A stretch of 51,710 bases of DNA, from NCBI GenBank assembly GCA_023807065.1, contig JAJJLU010003565.1, positions 1-51,710 on the forward strand. Reading direction: 5' to 3'. Shown here one piece after another: positions 28,441 through 38,044 of this stretch. Under the pieces are notes generated by a model. It made no database searches. It had not been told where the DNA came from and was given only the letters and a program-made list of their open reading frames with translations. Source of the stretch: Isotricha intestinalis. Taxonomy: Eukaryota > Ciliophora > Litostomatea > Vestibuliferida > Isotrichidae. The first letter of the stretch is position 1; every line of letters begins with the position of its first letter. A program made the position numbers and the translations under genes.

Positions 28441-28843
28441 ATGAGTGATACAAAAAGAAGTTCTTCAAAAAATAAAAAACCAAAAAATAATGATATTAAA
28501 AAACCAAAATTTGATAATGAAAAACGTAAGAAAGAAATAGAAGAAAATGTTAAAAAACAAGAAAAAAAAGAAGAACAATATAAAAAATTAGAAGCTTATA
28601 AGTGAAAGTGGTTTAACTTTAGCTTTTAATATTATATTTGCAGAATTAATTTCAAAACAAATTTGACCGGAAAATTTCTTTTCTTATACTGCGATGAGAC
28701 TTAAACAAATAGGAAAAGAAATTGAAGGTATGCAAACTAAAATATCTAAATCTATTGAAAAACCAAGTGAGGAAAATGATAATAATCAAAATAAAACTGA
28801 AGAAGAAGAAAGTTTTTTAATTACTCAACCTAAAAAAAAATGA
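28441..28843 (+). pseudogene. Small gene with a frame break and an in-frame TGA
   Basis: ATG at 28441 opens a Lys-rich frame (MSDTKRSSSKNKKPKN) that closes at TGA 28603. A better protein continues in another frame: SESGLTLAFNIIFAELISKQ, Ile, TGA (28664-28666), then PENFFSYTAMRLKQIGKEIE and a Glu/Ser tail ending PKKK-TGA at 28841-28843. A 43-base intron from 28549 (GTTAAA) to 28591 (AAATTAG) would join the two halves in frame (EIEEN, then KLISESGLTL). A +1 shift at AAG-TGA would also work. Neither explains the second TGA, which sits where Trp or another residue is expected. It is a gene with a nonsense change, a TGA readthrough case, or a sequence error. The family is unknown; the helical C-terminal half looks conserved. 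Confidence 0.5.
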
Positions 28844-29018
28844 ATTGTAAATATTTTTACTTAAATATATTATTATTTTTATTTAAGGTAAAAATTCTTT
28901 TATAACTAATCAATTGAAATTATTTTCAATTTAAAAGAAATTTAGTAAAATTATCCAATTATATGTGATTAGAATCATTTAATCATATTTAACATTTAAT
29001 TAATAAAATTAATAATCT

Positions 29019-30680
29019 TTAATAAATATTTATAATATTCCTTCTCAAAGGACTTAATTTTCTTTTTGGAATTATTTTATTTTCAAGAACTAATCTTTGA
29101 CTTCCACTACTATTTTCTCTTCTTAGATTATAATTATAATTGTAATTATGTATATCATCATAATATTTTTCTAAATTTTTAATATAGTCATTATTTTTAT
29201 ATTTATTTTTTTCAATTTTATATTTATTATATTTCATAGCAGGTTGATGCATATATGGAGCATAAATTTTATATAATTCTTCTAAATGACCATGACTATT
29301 ATTTTTATTCATATATTTAATTCTTTGAATTTGCTTTTTTTTTGGATTTACAATATTTAATTGAGGTAAATTATTTGAAAGTTCAATTATTCCCATTTTA
29401 TCTAAATTACCCATATTTATTCTTTTTAATTTAGGTGTTTCATCTCTAAAAATTTGATGATATTTATTACTATTATTAATATTTATTTTTTTATGGTTAT
29501 TTTCTATTTTTTTCTTCTCATTATTAGTTTGTTTATCATCATTACTTTCACTTCTTTTACCATAATTATCATTATTACTATTATCATTATTATCATTTTC
29601 TTCATTATCTTCATTTATTGTTTTTTCATTTTCTTCTTTTTTAATAGAATTTTTCTTTATTAATTTAGTCGGAGGTAGTTTATCTTCTAATTGATTTTTA
29701 GTAAAACTCCTATAACTTTTAAGCTTATTAACCTTTAAATTATTAATATTAGAAATATAATTAGGTTTAGGTAATTTATCACTTAAAAAGAGTAAATTTT
29801 TAGGAATTTTAATAGTTCTCAAAAGTTCTTTTCCATCATAAAATTCTTCTTGACTATACTTAGCATCATCAAAAGAAGAAAAATATTCAATTCTCTTAAC
29901 AACAATAGGATGTTTTAATATTTCTTCACAAGTGGGTCTATTTTCAGGATTAACTTGAAGAAGTAATTTAACAATAATGAAAATATCATTGGAAAATCTA
30001 TCAGGTATTTTATTAACATATCCTTTAATAACTTTATTATATAAACCTTCCATATTCTCAGCTCTAAAAGGAGGTCTTAAAGTAATCATTTCATATAAAA
30101 CGCAACCTAAGCTCCAAATATCACTTTTATTATCATAAGGTTGATCTTTCCATACTTCAGGACTTGCATAATATGGAGTTCCTGTTTGAGTATATGATAA
30201 ACCTTTTTTAAGTACTTTAGAAACATTCAAATCTCCTAATTTGGCTATATCATTTTTAAATAAGAATACATTTGCACTTTTTAAATCTCTATGTAATATT
30301 TTTAAATCATGAAGTGCTTTTAATCCTTTTACAAGTTGAATAAAAATTTTCCATATTTCACTTTCTTCAAAAAAATTTGCTGTTTTTTTATGTGATACTA
30401 TCTTTTGATATAAATCTCCATTATCTGCATATTCCATTACTATTCCTAAAGTAGAGTCTTTTTCATCAAAAAATGCTTCTTTATATGATATTACATAAGT
30501 ACTCTTTATACTTGCTAATATTCTTACTTCATTTAATGCATTTGATTTTTCTTTTTCTGATAAATTTAAAAGTTTAACTTTTTTCAATGCGTAAATATTC
30601 CCATCGATTAATCTTTTAACTTTATATACTGTTGAATAAGCACCTTCTCCTAATTTACAAAAAATTTGAAAATCATTCAT
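29019..30680 (-). CDS. NEK-type protein kinase
   Basis: A 553-residue Ser/Thr kinase. Residues 4-260 form the kinase domain: glycine loop KLGEGAYSTVY, VAIK-type Lys in YALKKVKLLN, Glu in alphaC (NEVRIL), HRDLKSANVFL (about 131), GDLNVSKVL (about 149), activation-loop end TQTGTPYYASPEVW, SDIWSLGCVLYEM, and a final ENRPTCEEILKHP. The NALNEVRILASIKSTYVISY pattern and TGTPYY..PE fit the NEK family, common in basal-body and cilium-length control. DLN replaces the usual DFG; the metal-binding Asp is kept, so activity is likely. The C-terminal 290 residues are basic and Asn-rich, without an obvious coiled coil. The start is MNDFQIFCKL. Confidence 0.9.
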   Translation of the reverse strand: MNDFQIFCKLGEGAYSTVYKVKRLIDGNIYALKKVKLLNLSEKEKSNALNEVRILASIKSTYVISYKEAFFDEKDSTLGIVMEYADNGDLYQKIVSHKKTANFFEESEIWKIFIQLVKGLKALHDLKILHRDLKSANVFLFKNDIAKLGDLNVSKVLKKGLSYTQTGTPYYASPEVWKDQPYDNKSDIWSLGCVLYEMITLRPPFRAENMEGLYNKVIKGYVNKIPDRFSNDIFIIVKLLLQVNPENRPTCEEILKHPIVVKRIEYFSSFDDAKYSQEEFYDGKELLRTIKIPKNLLFLSDKLPKPNYISNINNLKVNKLKSYRSFTKNQLEDKLPPTKLIKKNSIKKEENEKTINEDNEENDNNDNSNNDNYGKRSESNDDKQTNNEKKKIENNHKKININNSNKYHQIFRDETPKLKRINMGNLDKMGIIELSNNLPQLNIVNPKKKQIQRIKYMNKNNSHGHLEELYKIYAPYMHQPAMKYNKYKIEKNKYKNNDYIKNLEKYYDDIHNYNYNYNLRRENSSGSQRLVLENKIIPKRKLSPLRRNIINIY

Positions 30681-30959
30681 AAAAAAATAAATAATTAATA
30701 AATAATATGAAATATATTGAAAAAAGAAAATATATTTTAAAAAAATTTAAAAACAATATATTTTATATAAAATAAAAAATTTTGGACTCAAATATTTATT
30801 ATTATTAATATAATAATTGTTTCTTCTAATATTCAAAAAATAAATACTATTATAATTAAATGAATGTTTTTATAAATATTAATATTTAATATATTATCAC
30901 ATCAAATTTAATTTCCTATTTATAATATGATAAAATCTTCAATTATTATTATTATCATT

Positions 30960-33900
30960 TTACATTTTTGAACTTTCTTCATTTTGACATTCGGATTTAA
31001 TAATAGAAAAGTTACTTTTCACATTTCTATTAGTTTCTCTTTTTTCTTCTTTTTCTTCTTTTTCAGGTAATATAAATTCTTCATCTTTCAGAATTTTATT
31101 ATTAATATTTAAAGAAGCCGATCTTAAAGTATTACTTACTTGTAAAATATTCTCAGAACTTTCTTTTTTAATTATATCATTATTTCTTTTTCCATTTGTA
31201 ATATCTAAAATATTTTCTTCTTCCTCATCAAAAACACTAAAACTTTTATTATTAGGTTTTAATCCTTCATCAATTAAATCTTTTATCTTTTTTTCAATAT
31301 CATTAATATCATTTTTATTTTTCATTAACTTCGCATAATTTCTTACATTTTTAATAAACAAAGTTTTAAAAGCTAAAAGACCCAATTCAGAAATAAAAGA
31401 AATTCCTGTAACTAAAATAATAATAAGCCAACTTTTTCCAGAGGAGAAAGCAATTTGCATAGTTCCTTCAGAATTAAACATAGATAAATTATGTACCATA
31501 ATTAAAAAAATAAAATACAAAAAAAAAGTAGTCAAAATCATAGTAAGAAAATTAATGAAAGTATGATATTTAGTCAAAACAATTAAATCAATAGAAACAA
31601 TAATAATAATATTAGTATATAAAAGAACAGAATTATACCATAAACATCCTATATGACCAAAAGAATTTATTGCGTCTTTACAACAATGAATACAAATTAT
31701 ATAATTCACAATAGAATGAAAAATTCCTTTTATTAATTCTAATATAAAATTAATAATAGTAAATTTAGGATAATCTCTTCCTTCTAAATATAAATAAGGT
31801 TGAAGTAAATAAATAACTTTTCCATCACTTGGATTAAAATCAATATCAGTAATTCCTTTAACTGCTAAAGGAATAGAAGTAAAAATTAAATTAAAGCAAA
31901 TAATAAACCAATCATCAATAATAGTTTGTCCTGAAAAATCATTTAAAAAACCAAAAAAAAAGTGAACAACAGTGAAAACGAAATTTTTATAAAAAAAATA
32001 AATAATCATTTCACTATTTCTCATTAAATTTAAAGAACCATGAAAAAATAATAATCTTCTTAAAATTTGAAATTCTCCAATTGCATAATCAGAACTTTGA
32101 GCAGCTCTTAAACCTTCTTCTCCATAAATTCCAATTCCAATATGTGCTTCCATTATCATAGAAACATCATTTCCTCCATCTCCAATTGCTAAAGTTATTT
32201 TAGTTTTATCAAAATTTTTCATCATTTTAACAACTTGACTTTTTTGTAAAGGAGATACTCTACAACAAATAACAGTTATTGCATCTTTTGCTACATTTAA
32301 AAACATTTTTGCGATTTCTTCACTTTCATTTATTGTATGTAGAGCTTTTTCATCAACTAAAATTGAAAATTTAGGTGTTTTTTCTAAAGAATTTGAATAA
32401 CCTTTAAAATGAGAAAATTCTTTTATAAAATCTACTAAAACTTGAACTCTTTCTTCTTTATTTGTATCTTCTAAATTTTCATTCTTTATCATATTTTTTC
32501 CTTCTATTTTAAATACTTTCATATCTTTATTTATTAAATTACAACTCAAACCTATATTATATGCTGTACTTAATTTATCTCCTGTTAACATCCATATTTT
32601 TATTCCTGATAATCTTAAATCTTTTATTACTTCTGAAACATTTTCTTGTAGTTTATCTTCTACTATTGTTGCTCCTATTAATGTTAAATTTGATTCTACC
32701 ATTGAATAACATAAAGATACTTTTTCCTTTTTTTTCTCTGTTTCCATTTTCGCTTTTGTTAATTCATTAGAAAAATTTTCATATTCTTTTTCTGATAAAA
32801 TCCTCATTGCTACAAATAAAGTTCTATAACCTTTAGCACTGAATAAATTTACATAATATTTAACTTTATCTAAAATCTCTTTTGGTGTTGAATCATTTAA
32901 TCTTTCTTCTATAACTGTATCAGCTCCTTTAATATATAATTTATATATATTTCCTTCTTTAATAATAACACTTTCTCTTTTTCTCTCAGAGGAAAATTCA
33001 ATTTGACAAACTTTTTCATAAATCTTAGTCATTTTATTATGTTTATCTCCTAAAGATAAAACTATTTTAGAATTAGATTCACTTAAATCAAAAGTAAATC
33101 CTTGATATTTTGCAGTCTTAACTAATTCAATATTATCAGGACTCATTCCTATATATTTTCCTCCTTGAATTGTACAATCATGACAAGTTGCTAAAGCAGT
33201 CCAAAATTCTTTTATTAATTTTTCAGTTCTATCTAATTTAAATATTATATTTGAATCATCATTTGATTTTGCAGTATAATTAGGATAAATTAACATATCA
33301 AATAATGTATTTTTTGATTTTTGAGTCGCTGCTTTATACATATCATATTTTTTCACAGTTATTATTGTTTCTTTTTTTCTTAAAGCTTTATTATTTTCAA
33401 AGTCATTTTTTATTATTTCATAACATACATCTCCAATGACACAGAATTTCATTGACATTTTATTACAAGTTAAAGTACCTGTTTTATCAGTAAATATATA
33501 ATTAACAGCTCCACATTCTTCATTTAAAGAAACAGAATTAGGAGTTATGAATTTATGTCTTATTTTTGAATAACCTTCAATATCAATTCCTATAAATATT
33601 CCTTGAATAACTTTTACAATTTCTAAAGTAACAATAAGAGAAATTGGTATCATTGTATTTAATAAAAGTAAATATGTAAAAAAAGAAAGAAAGGAATCTA
33701 TTTTTAATTTAAAATATAAATAATCTATGTATGTTTTTCTATTTATTTCATATTCTGTATTGACATATCTTCCTTGAATAATTAAATCTTTATGTTTATT
33801 ATAATAAATAGAATGTAATATTGCACTAATTAAACTTAAAAAAATTTGTACTAATAATATTGCAATTAATAATTTATTCATTAATTTTTCTATGGAACTA

Positions 33901-35039
33901 AATTTATCTAAAGGCTCTTTTGAGTTTTTTAATAATTTACAATTATGACCAGTATAAATAATAACACCAATAATCCAATTAGTATTTCTTAACTTAGCAC
34001 CTTTTAAAAGTAAATTTTTAGCTTCTAAAGGAAAAATATTTTCTTCATTATTTAATTTTAATTTCATTTTCCCATTTAATTGATATAGATTAGGATTAGG
34101 TAAATCACATTGACAACTTCCTTTAATAGTAAATTCACTTTTTTTTTCATTAACTTTTTTTCTATCATTACTAAAAATTCCATTATTATTTAAATTATTA
34201 ATATTATGATTACTATTATTAAAAGACTCAACAATATTTTGAGTTTCAATATAATTTTGAACTTTATCTATTTTACCTCCAATAAATTTTCCTTTAGTAA
34301 AATCAGGAGAAGCTTTTAATTTTAAATTCTTTTCTCCATCTAAAGTTCCTGTTTCAATATAACAAATTCCATCAGGTAAATCAGAATCAATAAGAACTAA
34401 ATCAGCAGGGAAAGTACAATCTTTTTTAACAGAAACAATTTCTCCCATTTTTAAATCACCGCTTTTTATTTTAACCCATTTTCCATTTCTAAAGACTTCA
34501 GAAATTTCACAATTTTGTTCTTTATCGATTTTAGCTCTTTGACAGTCTTCATATCCTTCTCTTATTATTGAAACAGTTAAAACAAAAACTAAAGGTAAAA
34601 TTGCAGTTGTTGCTCCTAAAGGACTTATTATAGGAAGACATTGAATTATTGCTATTATTAAAAAATATATATTTGCAAATCTCATAAATTGTAATAAAAG
34701 TGATTTTGGTAAAAATGTTATTATATTATATTTTCTTGTATTAATTGTATTATCTTTATATTTTAATTCTATAACATTTCTATCTGGATTGTTTATGTAA
34801 AATTTATATATTTGAGGATTAAATTCTATTATACTACTTTGAAGAGCGCTTATTCTCCTTTTTGAGAGATTAAGATTTTGAGATAATTTTGATTTTCTTC
34901 CTTTATCTTTGTTTTTTTGGTTTAGTTGACTTCGATTTTTATTTGGTAAGGAAATTGTTTTTGTATGAATGTTTGTTGATGGTATTTCAGATTTATCTTC
35001 TATGTATGATTTTTTTTTTTGTTTTCTTTCTTTCGGCAT
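30960..35039 (-). CDS. P4-type ATPase (phospholipid flippase)
   Basis: A 1359-residue aminophospholipid-translocating P4-ATPase. Ten transmembrane helices are expected; landmarks are RKYNIITFLPKSLLLQFMRF ahead of TM1, A-domain GTLDGEKNLKLK (about 233), TM4 NTMIPISLIVTLEIV (PISL, about 465), phosphorylation site DKTGTLTCNKM (about 517), KGADTVIEERL in the N-domain, and AIGDGGNDVSMIMEAHIGIG near 950. PISL and the GIGIYGEEG-type hinge are typical of P4 rather than ion pumps. The A-domain loop reads DGEK where animal and yeast flippases have DGET. P4-ATPases move PS/PE to the cytosolic leaflet, usually with a CDC50 partner (not in this window). The last 170 residues are a charged cytosolic tail. 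Stop TAA. Confidence 0.95.
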   Translation of the reverse strand: MPKERKQKKKSYIEDKSEIPSTNIHTKTISLPNKNRSQLNQKNKDKGRKSKLSQNLNLSKRRISALQSSIIEFNPQIYKFYINNPDRNVIELKYKDNTINTRKYNIITFLPKSLLLQFMRFANIYFLIIAIIQCLPIISPLGATTAILPLVFVLTVSIIREGYEDCQRAKIDKEQNCEISEVFRNGKWVKIKSGDLKMGEIVSVKKDCTFPADLVLIDSDLPDGICYIETGTLDGEKNLKLKASPDFTKGKFIGGKIDKVQNYIETQNIVESFNNSNHNINNLNNNGIFSNDRKKVNEKKSEFTIKGSCQCDLPNPNLYQLNGKMKLKLNNEENIFPLEAKNLLLKGAKLRNTNWIIGVIIYTGHNCKLLKNSKEPLDKFSSIEKLMNKLLIAILLVQIFLSLISAILHSIYYNKHKDLIIQGRYVNTEYEINRKTYIDYLYFKLKIDSFLSFFTYLLLLNTMIPISLIVTLEIVKVIQGIFIGIDIEGYSKIRHKFITPNSVSLNEECGAVNYIFTDKTGTLTCNKMSMKFCVIGDVCYEIIKNDFENNKALRKKETIITVKKYDMYKAATQKSKNTLFDMLIYPNYTAKSNDDSNIIFKLDRTEKLIKEFWTALATCHDCTIQGGKYIGMSPDNIELVKTAKYQGFTFDLSESNSKIVLSLGDKHNKMTKIYEKVCQIEFSSERKRESVIIKEGNIYKLYIKGADTVIEERLNDSTPKEILDKVKYYVNLFSAKGYRTLFVAMRILSEKEYENFSNELTKAKMETEKKKEKVSLCYSMVESNLTLIGATIVEDKLQENVSEVIKDLRLSGIKIWMLTGDKLSTAYNIGLSCNLINKDMKVFKIEGKNMIKNENLEDTNKEERVQVLVDFIKEFSHFKGYSNSLEKTPKFSILVDEKALHTINESEEIAKMFLNVAKDAITVICCRVSPLQKSQVVKMMKNFDKTKITLAIGDGGNDVSMIMEAHIGIGIYGEEGLRAAQSSDYAIGEFQILRRLLFFHGSLNLMRNSEMIIYFFYKNFVFTVVHFFFGFLNDFSGQTIIDDWFIICFNLIFTSIPLAVKGITDIDFNPSDGKVIYLLQPYLYLEGRDYPKFTIINFILELIKGIFHSIVNYIICIHCCKDAINSFGHIGCLWYNSVLLYTNIIIIVSIDLIVLTKYHTFINFLTMILTTFFLYFIFLIMVHNLSMFNSEGTMQIAFSSGKSWLIIILVTGISFISELGLLAFKTLFIKNVRNYAKLMKNKNDINDIEKKIKDLIDEGLKPNNKSFSVFDEEEENILDITNGKRNNDIIKKESSENILQVSNTLRSASLNINNKILKDEEFILPEKEEKEEKRETNRNVKSNFSIIKSECQNEESSKM

Positions 35040-35303
35040 ATTTTTTCCCTTTTAAAACTTAAAAATTTAATTCATTCAATTTTTTTAATTTTTTTTTATT
35101 TTTTCATATTTTATTAATTTTTTATAATTACATATTATACTTTTATCATTATAATTTATATTTCTATAAAAAGTAAAAATAAAAATAATTTATATAATAA
35201 TAAAATCTATTAATAAATAAATAATAAAAAATTCCATTTATGATAATTAAAAATAAATATATCTAATCTTTAAATAAGAAATAAATAAAAAAATTAAAAA
35301 AAT

Positions 35304-36008
35304 TTAAACATCATATTTTACATATCGCAAATTTCCTTTAAAATTATTTTTACTTGGTAATTTTCTTGAACTTAAAGGTCTATTATTTTTATATATATCA
35401 TTATTACTTTTAGTATTTTTATAAGGAGATTTGATTTCTTCTTTTTTACTCTTAATTATTTTTTTCATTTCATAAATATTTTTTAATAATAAATCTACTT
35501 TTTTATTTATATCAGGATCACTTTTTAAATTTTCAGGAATATTATTAAATAAATTTTTTATTTCTTTATTTACTTTTTCTCCATCAATTAATTTATTTTT
35601 ATATTTAATATTTTCAGAATTTCTTTTAAAATGTTTAATATTTTTTTCTTTTACAACATAAGGAAAAAAATGAGGAGTTTCATTAAAAATATCTTCTTCG
35701 ATTTCATTAATATTTTCATTTTCCTTTTTTTTTTCTTTAAAATTCCCACTTTCAGTATTATTTGTACTATGAGAATTAACAGAACTATCAATTTTACATG
35801 AAATTTTCAATAAAATATTTCCATCATTTTTTTCTTTTTTAATTTCATTAGAATTTATCTTCTTTAAAGATTCTTCTTCAAAAAAATCTTTTGGAAAAAT
35901 ATTGTTCTTTTTATTTTGTGGTTTAATTGGAGTACATATTTTATTTCTTTTTGAACTTTCTTTCCTTATTTTTTTCGATTGTAATTTATTTACATTTGGA
36001 GAATACAT
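35304..36008 (-). CDS. Unidentified basic low-complexity protein
   Basis: A 234-residue Lys/Asn/Ser-rich protein with no membrane segment. A helical patch in the middle (KEIKNLFNNIPENLKSDPDI followed by NKKVDLLLKNIYEMKKII) may be the only folded part; the rest, including a basic C-terminus ending LRYVKYDV, looks disordered. It begins 111 bases from the end of the coiled-coil gene on the same strand. I do not recognise a family. ATG start and TAA stop, and coding-like composition, support it as real. Confidence 0.65.
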   Translation of the reverse strand: MYSPNVNKLQSKKIRKESSKRNKICTPIKPQNKKNNIFPKDFFEEESLKKINSNEIKKEKNDGNILLKISCKIDSSVNSHSTNNTESGNFKEKKKENENINEIEEDIFNETPHFFPYVVKEKNIKHFKRNSENIKYKNKLIDGEKVNKEIKNLFNNIPENLKSDPDINKKVDLLLKNIYEMKKIIKSKKEEIKSPYKNTKSNNDIYKNNRPLSSRKLPSKNNFKGNLRYVKYDV

Positions 36009-36118
36009 TTTTATATTTATATCTTTTTTTATTTATTATGTTAAACAATTTTTAAATTTAAAAATATTATTATAAAAAAAAATAAGAAGTAAAAAAATAT
36101 ATTTATATTTTTATAAGT

Positions 36119-37606
36119 TTATTTCTCATCATCAGAAGAATAAAATAACATATCAAAATCATTATTAATATTTTTATCATTTTCATTAACATTTTTTTTT
36201 TTAACTTTTAACAAAGGATAAATTTTAGGAACCATTCTTCCTTTAATAATAACTCTTTGTGCTCTTTCAATTGCTTTTTCTCTTTTTAAATTTTCTAATT
36301 GTTCTCTTTTTTGTTTTAATAATAATTGTTTTTCCTTTTTATTATTTTTTTTTCTATCTAATTCAATTTCATAAATTAAAGTTTTATTACCATTAATTTC
36401 TATATTTTCTATTTCTGCAATATATTCATTAATTAATATTTCTTTTTTTCTTAAAATATTCATAGTTTCTTTAGTAAAATTTAATAAATCTGTAATATTA
36501 TCTTTTTTCTTTGTTTTAAAATTTAAATCTCCTGTTGTTAAACCTAATTCAATAATATAATCAAAATATTTTTTAACTTCAGAGTTTTCATTTTCTTTTA
36601 ATTTATTTAAATTACTTATTATTTGATTTTTTTCATTTTCATAACTTAAACTTTCTTTATAACAATCATTATATCTTTTCCTTAAATCTGATAATTCATC
36701 TTGATAATTATCATTTGACATTTTTTGTTCTTTATTAATTAAATTTTCTTGTTCTAATTTCTTAATTACTTTATCTTCAAATTCAGTAAATTTAGAAATC
36801 ATATAATTATGATCTTCAATAATTTTATCTGTTTCACTAGTATCCATTTTCTCATATTTTTTTATTATATTATTTGCTATTATTTCATAATTATTTTCTT
36901 TAGGTTTTATTATATTATCTAATTCAAATTTCATTCCTAAAACTTTATGAAAAAAACTTCCATAATTTTTTAATTGAAATATAGTTTTAACCATTTTTTC
37001 CAATTCATCATATAATTTTTTATTTTTATTTAACTCTTTCAAATAAGTTTTTTCTTTTTCTTCATATAATATTTTAATCGATTGAAATTCTTCTTCTTCT
37101 TTTTTTTGTTTTTTTTTAGTTTCTTCAACAAAATCAACAAAAGTTCTATAATCATAATCTAATTTACTTTCACTTGCTTTTAAAGCTTTTGAAATTGTAA
37201 CTTGTTTATTATTAATATCTGTTCTTTTTTCTCTTAATAATCCTATTAAATAATTTTTTAATCCAATTTCTTTTGATTCATTTAAAACAACATTTCTTAC
37301 TTTTGATTTACTAAAAAGTGGACTTCCTTTTTTTTTTAATCTATCTCTTAAAATGATATTAGCTTCATTTATATAAGATTGTGGAGAACGTATATTAGTA
37401 TAATTTTTTTCTATTGAATTATTATTTGAATAATTTGAATAGTCAATTGAACTTTTTATTTTACTTGTAAATATTGTATCTTGACTTTTTAAACTTTTAA
37501 CTGATGATGATTTATTTAAATGAAAATGTTTTAAGTTATTTCCTATTATATTCTCCCCTGCATTTAATATTGATTTCATTGAAGAATGATTATTACTATT
37601 ATACAT
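36119..37606 (-). CDS. Coiled-coil protein, possibly axonemal
   Basis: A 495-residue protein. A Ser/Asn-rich N-terminus of about 75 residues is followed by SYINEANIILRDRLKKKGSP and a long coiled coil from about residue 110 to 460 with short breaks (KNYGSFFHKVLGMKFELDNI is a noncoiled island). The C-terminal ERAQRVIIKGRMVPKIYPLL is an unusual basic/Pro motif after the coil. The plan resembles ciliary coiled-coil proteins of the DUF4200/CCDC or CFAP type, and the lineage is ciliated, but I cannot name the orthologue. ATG start, TAA stop. Confidence 0.7.
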   Translation of the reverse strand: MYNSNNHSSMKSILNAGENIIGNNLKHFHLNKSSSVKSLKSQDTIFTSKIKSSIDYSNYSNNNSIEKNYTNIRSPQSYINEANIILRDRLKKKGSPLFSKSKVRNVVLNESKEIGLKNYLIGLLREKRTDINNKQVTISKALKASESKLDYDYRTFVDFVEETKKKQKKEEEEFQSIKILYEEKEKTYLKELNKNKKLYDELEKMVKTIFQLKNYGSFFHKVLGMKFELDNIIKPKENNYEIIANNIIKKYEKMDTSETDKIIEDHNYMISKFTEFEDKVIKKLEQENLINKEQKMSNDNYQDELSDLRKRYNDCYKESLSYENEKNQIISNLNKLKENENSEVKKYFDYIIELGLTTGDLNFKTKKKDNITDLLNFTKETMNILRKKEILINEYIAEIENIEINGNKTLIYEIELDRKKNNKKEKQLLLKQKREQLENLKREKAIERAQRVIIKGRMVPKIYPLLKVKKKNVNENDKNINNDFDMLFYSSDDEK

Positions 37607-38044
37607 TTACTTTTTTATTTTTATTTATAATTATTTATATTTTAAAATTAATTATTAATTCATAACAAAATAATTGATGTAATTGTTGTATTAGGAATTT
37701 AAATTTAAATGAAAATTCAAAATTTATAGTATTTATTTTAAAAAAATTTATATTTACTCAAATAATTTAAATTTATTCTAAATATTCATTAATATATAAA
37801 ATCCATTTTTCTTCATGTCTTTATATTTTTTATAAAAAGAAAAGTTCTTCATTTATATACAAAATTCTTAAAAATTAATAAATTTTTATATTGAATTTAA
37901 GTCATTTTTACTTTCCCTTATTTCTTTATAATAAATATAACACATAATAATCATTTTATCTTTAATCAAATTATGTTTAAAACAAAAACTATTTTAAATA
38001 ATACTCATTTATACAAATAATATAATTTATTGTTACTTTTACAT
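37607..38044. other. Intergenic region
   Basis: This 438-base stretch between two minus-strand genes holds the promoter of the upstream coiled-coil gene and the 3' end of the PUF-repeat gene's neighbourhood. It is nearly pure A and T, with no frame longer than a few dozen codons and no repeat or RNA gene I can see. Confidence 0.45.

Noticed and set aside
28602..28643. Alternative 42-base intron (GTGAAA...TTTGCAG) in the small gene
   Set aside because: It has good splice-site ends, but splicing it leads to an early stop and skips the more protein-like segment, so the 43-base alternative fits better.
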